From contig JAQBUV010000009.1 in assembly GCA_027623815.1 (NCBI GenBank), positions 1 to 47,282 on the forward strand: a stretch of 47,282 bases of DNA, in the 5' to 3' direction. The notes beneath the pieces were generated by a model. It saw nothing but the letters and a program-made list of their open reading frames with translations, ran no database searches and was not told where the DNA came from. The position numbers and the translations under genes are program-made. This document shows, in pieces, positions 41,834 to 47,282 of this stretch. The DNA is from Casp-Chloro-G3 sp002816715. GTDB lineage: Bacteria > Chloroflexota > Dehalococcoidia > Lucifugimonadales > UBA3495. Position 1 is the stretch's first letter; every line of letters begins with the position of its first letter.

Positions 41834-41862
41834 ACGCCGTCCCTCAGGGGCGGCGTTGGTTT
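41834..41862 (+). terminator. Terminator after glnII
   Basis: ACGCCGTCCC (41834-41843), loop TCA, GGGGCGGCGT (41847-41856) with one G-T pair, then TGGTTT. Confidence 0.75.
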
Positions 41863-41913
41863 GCCAAGAATTAAACCTTAAATGAGTCCGATACCCCCTG
41901 GAATGGAGGGTCT

Positions 41914-43254
41914 ATGATGACCGATGACCGGGCCGCGGAACGAGAGTACGTTCTGAGGAGCGCCAGAGACAACGACGTTAAATTCATCCGTCTCTGGTTT
42001 ACCGACATACTGGGCCATCTGAAAGGATTCGCCATCAACGTGGACGACCTGGAAGATGCCATTGAAGGGGGTGTTGGCTTCGATGGTTCAGCCATTGAAG
42101 GCTTCGCCCGCATTGACGAAAGCGATATGCGGGCCTTTCCCGACCCCACCACCTTTGCCATTCTGCCCTGGCGTCCGAGGCAGAACTCAGTGGCCCGGAT
42201 GTTCTGTGACATTAGCACTCCCGATGGCAAACCCTTCATCGGAGACCCCCGCAATGCTCTGAAGCGCAACCTGGAGCGGCTGGCCAAGCTGGGGTACACC
42301 TACTACGTTGGCCCGGAGTTGGAGTTTTTTTACCTGAAAGACGCTCAAAACCCGGTGCCGTTGGATAATTTTGGCTACTATGACCAGCAATCAAGCCAGC
42401 CCGCCGCCGACCTGCGGCGGGACACTGTCCTTAATTTGTCGGAAATGGGCATACCGGTCAAGTACTCCCACCACGAGGGAGCGCATAGCCAGCACGAGAT
42501 TGACCTGCAATACTCCGACGCTCTGACCATGGCTGACAATGTGATGACCGCTAAACTGGTCATAAAGGAGCTAGCCCAACTCCGGGATGCCTACGCTTCA
42601 TTCATGCCCAAGCCCTTCTCGGGGAAGAATGGTTCGGGTATGCACACCCACCAATCGTTGTTCCGGGGCGACCAGAACGCTTTCTACGACGCGGAGGACG
42701 AGTATCATTTGTCGATTACCGCCAAGCGCTTCATCGCCGGTTTACTGCGTCACGCTCCAGAAATCACCCTGGTGACCAACCAGTGGGTCAACTCGTACAA
42801 ACGGCTGGTGCCCGGCTATGAAGCTCCAGTTTATGTATCTTGGGCTTACGTCAACCGCTCAGACCTGGTGCGGGTGCCTGCCTACAAACCCGGCTATGAA
42901 GGCTCGGTGAGGATTGAGTACCGCGCGCCGGACCCGGCCTGCAACCCATATCTAGCCTTCAGCGTGATGCTCGCCGCGGGCCTTAAAGGTATTGAAGAAG
43001 AGTACCCGCTGCCGCCCGCGGTGGAGGGCAATGTTTTTGGCATGGCCAATGAGGAACGGGTGGCCAAAGACATCAAGATCCTGCCGGGCAGCCTGGGCGA
43101 GGCGCTGGCCCTGGCTGAGGATAGCTCGCTGCTCCGTGAAGCTCTGGGAGAGCACATCTTCAGCAGCTTCATTCGCAACAAGAAAATTGAGTGGGGACAG
43201 TACCGGGCCACCGTAACCGACTACGAGATATCGCACTACCTACCAGTCTTGTAG
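41914..43254 (+). CDS. glnA: Glutamine synthetase, type I (446 aa)
   Basis: Dodecameric GSI. Seen: FIRLWFTDILGHLKGFAI, GVGFDGSAIEGFARI, GPELEFFYL, the ATP site GSGMHTHQSLF and NSYKRLVPGYEAPVY, and RIEYRAPDPACNPYLAFS. The C-terminal region has no NLYDLPP-like adenylylation Tyr, which points to the GSI-alpha type. ATG codons at 41914 and 41917 both stand after TGGAGGG; the second has the better spacing. It has no four-box operator in its leader. Confidence 0.95.
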   Translation: MMTDDRAAEREYVLRSARDNDVKFIRLWFTDILGHLKGFAINVDDLEDAIEGGVGFDGSAIEGFARIDESDMRAFPDPTTFAILPWRPRQNSVARMFCDISTPDGKPFIGDPRNALKRNLERLAKLGYTYYVGPELEFFYLKDAQNPVPLDNFGYYDQQSSQPAADLRRDTVLNLSEMGIPVKYSHHEGAHSQHEIDLQYSDALTMADNVMTAKLVIKELAQLRDAYASFMPKPFSGKNGSGMHTHQSLFRGDQNAFYDAEDEYHLSITAKRFIAGLLRHAPEITLVTNQWVNSYKRLVPGYEAPVYVSWAYVNRSDLVRVPAYKPGYEGSVRIEYRAPDPACNPYLAFSVMLAAGLKGIEEEYPLPPAVEGNVFGMANEERVAKDIKILPGSLGEALALAEDSSLLREALGEHIFSSFIRNKKIEWGQYRATVTDYEISHYLPVL

Positions 43255-43332
43255 CACCGCCGTGCTTCAAGAAACTGTCTTGAAATACTTACCGACAGGC
43301 GCACCACCAGCGGGGCAGACTCCCAATCCGCT

Positions 43333-43356
43333 CATCCTGATCCTGTCGAAGGATTT
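43333..43356. repeat. Short dispersed repeat, CTGTCGAAGGA type
   Basis: Contains TCATCCTGATCCTGTCGAAG, related in inverted orientation to the repeat at 23138-23185. Intergenic. Confidence 0.4.
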
Positions 43357-43409
43357 TTTCTGCAACTAGCCTAGTCTTGGGATAGTCACCAAAGGGTATA
43401 TATTAGCTG

Positions 43410-43438
43410 AGGCACACCATCAAGGTGTGCCTTTTTTG
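43410..43438 (+). terminator. Rho-independent terminator downstream of glnA
   Basis: AGGCACACC (43410-43418), loop ATCAA, GGTGTGCCT (43424-43432) merging into six T. It is 155 bases past the glnA stop. Confidence 0.9.
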
Positions 43439-43525
43439 TTGTCTTGCGCTGGCAGAAGTCCAGGGGCTATCGACCGCCCTGGTTAGCGTTGGGTTTGGAA
43501 CGAGAGTGAATCCATGTTTATCACC

Positions 43526-43599
43526 GTTTCTCGCCGGTTTCTCAGTGGAGGTTAAGAAACGGTAATCATATGGTGACTATCAGGGAACACACAAGTTAA
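43526..43599 (+). promoter_or_regulatory. Multi-box operator at the response regulator gene
   Basis: Five pentamers at 11-base steps: GTTAA (43551), GTAAT (43562), GTGAC (43573), GGAAC (43584), GTTAA (43595). Just upstream are two GTTTC boxes, also 11 apart (43526, 43537), which read GAAAC on the other strand. The last box ends 2 bases before the Shine-Dalgarno AGGAG, so binding there would block transcription or elongation: negative autoregulation is likely. Confidence 0.6.
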
Positions 43600-43611
43600 C
43601 AGGAGTGCGCA

Positions 43612-44310
43612 ATGAGGGTGGCAGTTATTGAAGACGACCCGGAAATTATGGATATCGTCACGATGGCCTTTGAGACTGCTTGGCCGGGCAGCCAGGTTCT
43701 GGGCGCGTCCAACGCCACCGAAGGTATGCAGTTGGTCAAGCGAGAGAGTCCCGACGTGGTGATTCTGGATGTGGGACTGCCCGAAGGCGACTCTTGTGGC
43801 TATGACCTGTGCAAGGAGCTTCGCAGCACTTCAGATGTGCCGATTATTATGCTTACTGCGCGCTCCCGAGAAGTGGACATTGTCCGGGGTCTGGAACTGG
43901 GCGCAGCTGACTACCTGACTAAGCCCTTCAGTCCAATAGAACTGCTGGCGCGTACCAGGGCGGTGATGCGCCGAGTTCAGGTGGGGCCTCTGAGATCTGA
44001 GGGAAAGCCCTTCATCAGCAAAGAAATTTCCGTAGATTTTGATACTCGTGAAGTGGCGGTCCAGGGGGAGCCAACCAAGCTCACGCCCACTGAATACAAG
44101 ATGCTGTGCTACCTGATCCGAAACCCCCGGCAAGTGCTTACCAATCAGGCCATTCTGGACGAGGTCTGGGGCGACGACTATCGGTGCAACAGCGGGTTGG
44201 TGAAAGCCCACGTTCAGCGATTGCGCAAGAAACTCAAGGACAATCTGCAAGACCCCAAACTGATCATAACCGAGCGTGGAAGGGGCTACCGATGGGCTGG
44301 GGTAGATTAG
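43612..44310 (+). CDS. OmpR-family response regulator (232 aa)
   Basis: Receiver domain with the acidic pair in VIEDDPEIMD, phospho-acceptor Asp in VVILDVGLPEG, switch Thr in IIMLTAR and Lys in YLTKPFSP. It is followed by a winged-helix domain (LTPTEYKMLCYLIRNPRQVL, recognition helix NSGLVKAHVQRLRKKL, ITERGRGYRW). All phosphorylation residues are present, unlike in actinobacterial GlnR. It lies downstream of amt and gln genes and its own leader has the same 11-base box array as amt1, so it is the best candidate for the regulator of this island. No kinase gene is adjacent. Confidence 0.92.
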   Translation: MRVAVIEDDPEIMDIVTMAFETAWPGSQVLGASNATEGMQLVKRESPDVVILDVGLPEGDSCGYDLCKELRSTSDVPIIMLTARSREVDIVRGLELGAADYLTKPFSPIELLARTRAVMRRVQVGPLRSEGKPFISKEISVDFDTREVAVQGEPTKLTPTEYKMLCYLIRNPRQVLTNQAILDEVWGDDYRCNSGLVKAHVQRLRKKLKDNLQDPKLIITERGRGYRWAGVD

Positions 44311-44550
44311 CCAGGTTGGGGCAGTGCTGCTGCTGTGTTGACCACAAATATCCCGGAAAGACAGTAGATTTGGGGGTGAAGCGTTAGGAAAAACTCCCAG
44401 GGTCGGAGTGTCAGCACCTTGCCTGCGGTAGGGAGGCTGCACCTTGGGTTTAGTGGGTGGGCACCATTTGTGCTGGGTTGGGAACCGACTAGGATGAGTG
44501 GGAATTGGACAGAGACCTGCTGGGTAGACCCCTCAGTCAGCCGGGAGTAA

Positions 44551-46314
44551 GTGGGGCGTTGGTGGGGAAAACACCCGGTGGTATCAGTCTCTAGTTCGCA
44601 TCCTACAGATAAGGTAAAGGCGACTATTTTGCCCCACAACCAAATTTGGCGCTGGCCCCCGGAAACAATATGGCAAAAATACTGCGGTTTCTTGGATCTG
44701 ACCATGGACGATTTTAATCAGATCCAACGTGACCTACTTTTAGACGAGTTGCGCTCAGTCCATGAATCTCCCCTGGGACGACGGTTGCTGCGGGGCACTC
44801 TTCCCAAAAGCATAGAAGAGTTTCGACGCACCGTCCGCTTGACCAAGTATGGAGACTATCTTCCCGACCTGGAAAACGGCAACGACTCTGCTTTACCCGA
44901 GCCGGGGTATCGTTGGGTGCACACCACCGGCGCCAGGGCAGAATACAAACATATTCCCTACACGTTGCGGGCTTATGAAGTGGTGTTGGACAACGTCATG
45001 GCAGCGTTCATTCTGAGCTGTGCCAATGGTAAGGGTGAGGTCAACATTGGGCCCGACGACCGGGCTTTGTACAACACTCCCCCCCGGCCGTTCCTCTCTG
45101 GGTTGCTGACCTTTGATATGGCTGACCGCTTCGGGTTTTCGGGAGTCTTGGACCCCCTGGAGGCCGAAGGTATGGAGTTCAAGGAGAGAATAGAGAAAGG
45201 CTTTCACCGAGGATTAACCACCGGAGTGGACATTCTGGTATCAATGAGCAGCATTCTGGTCAAAATTGGTGAGGAATTTGCCAACCACCAGAAGCAGAGT
45301 TCCTTCTCGCCTTCAATGCTCCACCCGGCGGCTTTGGCTCGTCTGGGGTCAGCTTATGTTAAGAGCAAACTGCTGCATCGTGAGCTGCTGCCCAAGGACC
45401 TGTGGTCTCCCAAAGGGATTCTGGCCTGGGGCATTGATACTCCCTTCTTCCGCAAGCAGGTGGAACACTACTGGGGCATAAAGCCCTTCGAATTTTATTC
45501 CTGCACCGAGGGTGGTGTCATGGCCATGCAAGGGTGGAACAAAAAAGGCATGACCCTGATCCCCTACTCCAATTTCTTCGAGTTTATTCCTGAGGAGGAG
45601 TCGGCCAAGAGCTGGGAGGATGCCAACTATACTCCGACAACATTATTGACTCACGAACTGGAGGTGGGCAAACGCTACGAGATAGTCATAACCAATCTGC
45701 ACGGCATGCCTCTCTTACGTTACCGGGTGGGGCATTTGATCAAGGTCATTGCCCTGGCCGACGACGAGACTGGGGTCAAGCTGCCCCAGATTGCATTTGA
45801 GGCCCGTTGCGATGACCGCATCGACCTGGCCGGATTTACCCGCATGGATGAGAAGACATTCTGGGAGGCATTGACCGAGTCTGAGATTGGCTGCGCCGAC
45901 TGGATCATTCGCAAGGAGTCAACCGGGGACAAGCCTACCCTGCACCTGTACGGTGAGTTCAAAGGAGAGTTCAATAATCGGGAGATTGCCGATATTTTAG
46001 ACCGCTGCCTTAAAGATAGAGACCCCTTCTATCGGGATCTTCAAGAGATGCTGGGCATATTTCCACTTCAGGTAACTACCCTCCAATCGGGCACCTTTGA
46101 CCGTTACTATGACTTCCAGACCCAGTGCGGTCTACCGCTGACCGAGCGCCGCCCTTCCCGTCTCAACGCCAGCAATGCCGAGCTTACCGTGCTGCTGCGC
46201 TTGAGCGCCGCTGAAGCGTTGCCTACCCGTCAGGTAAGCGACCCGGTGAGCAATGATCTCGTGAATGATCCTGTTGATGAGTCATATCGCCTGACTGGCG
46301 CTGGCACGGATTAG
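44551..46314 (+). CDS. GH3 auxin-responsive promoter family protein (587 aa)
   Basis: Adenylate-forming enzyme fold of the plant GH3/bacterial GH3-like family. Seen: IWQKYCGFLDLTMDDFNQIQ near residue 40, nucleotide loop HTTGARAEYKHIPYT, YSCTEGGVMAMQGW (the S/T-E-G motif), and LLRYRVGHLIKV near the hinge. Plant members join amino acids to auxin or jasmonate; bacterial substrates are unknown. The GTG start at 44551 follows CGGGAG; the true start may be 30 to 40 codons later. It lies 8 bases before a membrane sensor module. Confidence 0.85.
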   Translation: MGRWWGKHPVVSVSSSHPTDKVKATILPHNQIWRWPPETIWQKYCGFLDLTMDDFNQIQRDLLLDELRSVHESPLGRRLLRGTLPKSIEEFRRTVRLTKYGDYLPDLENGNDSALPEPGYRWVHTTGARAEYKHIPYTLRAYEVVLDNVMAAFILSCANGKGEVNIGPDDRALYNTPPRPFLSGLLTFDMADRFGFSGVLDPLEAEGMEFKERIEKGFHRGLTTGVDILVSMSSILVKIGEEFANHQKQSSFSPSMLHPAALARLGSAYVKSKLLHRELLPKDLWSPKGILAWGIDTPFFRKQVEHYWGIKPFEFYSCTEGGVMAMQGWNKKGMTLIPYSNFFEFIPEEESAKSWEDANYTPTTLLTHELEVGKRYEIVITNLHGMPLLRYRVGHLIKVIALADDETGVKLPQIAFEARCDDRIDLAGFTRMDEKTFWEALTESEIGCADWIIRKESTGDKPTLHLYGEFKGEFNNREIADILDRCLKDRDPFYRDLQEMLGIFPLQVTTLQSGTFDRYYDFQTQCGLPLTERRPSRLNASNAELTVLLRLSAAEALPTRQVSDPVSNDLVNDPVDESYRLTGAGTD

Positions 46315-46322
46315 GTGGTGTT

Positions 46323-47222
46323 ATGACGATCTACGCTAGCTTCTACGAACTCCTGCCCCTATTGTCGTTCATTTTCAACATTTTTTTGCTGTCGCTGGTG
46401 CTGCGCAGCAATTGGAAGGACCTGCGGAACCGGGTTTTTGCCCTACTCCTGTTCACCATGGCTCTATGGGGCCTGACCATCTTTGGAGTGCGAACTAGTC
46501 CTCACCCCAATGGCGCTGAGCTCGCCCTGATCTGGGAACAGACGGCGATAGTCATGGTGCTGGGAGTCTCGGTTCTTTTCTATCATTTCTCGCTGCTCTA
46601 CAGCCGGAGCAAAGCCCCCACGGCCATCCTGCCCACCTTTTATCTGGTTTGGGCATTGTTCGCCGGGTTATCCATTGGCGGCCAGGTCGTCGGTCACATT
46701 GAAGAGGTCACTCTTTTTGGCGGTTATGTGGGTTGGGCGGCCCGCTTCACCAATGCCGGAATATTTTACCTGGCCCTGGGTTACGCTCCGGCGGTCTTGG
46801 GCATGTATAACCTGATACTGCATCACCGCGAGACCAAATCCCCCGAAGAGAAGAACCGAATTTTATATATCGTCGTGGGGGCTGGCCTGTCCCTGGTGGG
46901 AGCCACCTCCGACTTCCTATTTGCCAGCGGCATTCTGTTCTACCCCTTTGGGATCATGGCCAACCTGTACTTCGTCGCGCTGACTGCCGTGGCCATGCTG
47001 AAGTACCAACTGCTGGAACTGCGGGTGGTCTTGCGCAGCGGTCTAACCTACACCTTGCTGGGCATCTTCATCGTGGGCGTTTACGGCCTGGTGTTCGTGC
47101 TGTTCAACTTCACTTTCCGCTCCCAGAGCGAGTCGGCGCGCCTGATCTCTGTGATCAGTGCGGCGGCGGTGGTGGCAATTGCCCTCCAACCAGTGCTCAA
47201 CCAGTTGCAGCAGTGGGTGTAA
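46323..47222 (+). CDS. Seven-helix sensor module without a kinase domain (299 aa)
   Basis: Seven or more hydrophobic segments fill residues 10-290, in the layout of the N-terminal 7TM region of histidine kinases (LLSFIFNIFLLSLVL, WEQTAIVMVLGVSVLFYHF, LKYQLLELRVVLRSGL). In complete kinases LNQLQQWV continues as a D-R-x-F-Y-R-K segment into GAF and kinase domains; here a TAA follows at once, although TACCGCAAG (YRK) occurs one frame over about 17 bases later. The gene may be a truncated kinase, or a frameshift may lie at the stop. Co-transcribed with the GH3 gene. Confidence 0.75.
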   Translation: MTIYASFYELLPLLSFIFNIFLLSLVLRSNWKDLRNRVFALLLFTMALWGLTIFGVRTSPHPNGAELALIWEQTAIVMVLGVSVLFYHFSLLYSRSKAPTAILPTFYLVWALFAGLSIGGQVVGHIEEVTLFGGYVGWAARFTNAGIFYLALGYAPAVLGMYNLILHHRETKSPEEKNRILYIVVGAGLSLVGATSDFLFASGILFYPFGIMANLYFVALTAVAMLKYQLLELRVVLRSGLTYTLLGIFIVGVYGLVFVLFNFTFRSQSESARLISVISAAAVVAIALQPVLNQLQQWV

Positions 47223-47282
47223 ACGGCGGAGCAATAATGTACCGCAAGGGCGGTGAGATCAAGGCTGCGATGGCGGTTTGAA

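Overview
This window looks like a chromosomal segment of a free-living bacterium, most likely of the phylum Chloroflexota (Dehalococcoidia/SAR202-like). That placement is inferred from the gene mix: an R3H-domain ATPase with tmk, orphan HrcA, BioY, DUF1800 and NHL proteins, a Pro/Thr-rich lipoprotein, and ImuB with DnaE2. Most genes are GC-rich with dense coding, and GTG and TTG starts are common. There is no rRNA, phage, insertion sequence or CRISPR array.

Layout. 1-1600: a DUF6916 protein and an exported NHL propeller. 1686-7058 (minus): a DNA-damage-tolerance operon imuB - DUF6504 - dnaE2 - SRAP peptidase, with an operator-like palindrome over its promoter. 7349-8671 (minus): bioY plus a metallo-beta-lactamase-fold protein. 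8910-13830 (plus): hrcA, polX, an unknown gene coupled to polX, and a four-S1-domain protein. 13849-15341: an islet with an unknown 269-aa protein and a PIN-domain gene broken by a frameshift, bordered by large inverted repeats. 15445-19435: a lactonase and valS. 19891-23090: a lipoprotein, then aroE - hicB - hicA - aroC. 23319-23609: a SelW-like gene with an in-frame UGA at the CxxU position, best read as a selenoprotein. 23682-28956 (minus): pdxS - NTF2-like - pdxT - GNAT-like - R3H ATPase - tmk. 29168-29350: tRNA-Phe and tRNA-Gly behind a near-consensus promoter. 30112-34926: DUF302, a zinc ribbon, DUF1800, NHL and a polysaccharide deacetylase.

35018-44310 is a nitrogen-assimilation island: a sensor histidine kinase (minus), amt1, two near-identical 27-codon membrane-peptide genes, amt2, a GSII-type glutamine synthetase, a GSI-type glutamine synthetase, and an OmpR-family response regulator. 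Upstream of amt1, of each peptide gene and of the regulator there are tandem pentamers related to GTAAC, spaced exactly 11 bp, in the manner of actinobacterial GlnR operators. I infer a local regulon, probably run by this regulator, in which the two tiny peptides are controlled together with the ammonium transporter. No PII gene is present in the island, although PII usually accompanies amt.

44551-47222: a GH3-family adenylating protein and a seven-helix sensor module that stops before any kinase domain. Short dispersed hairpin repeats lie in several intergenic gaps.
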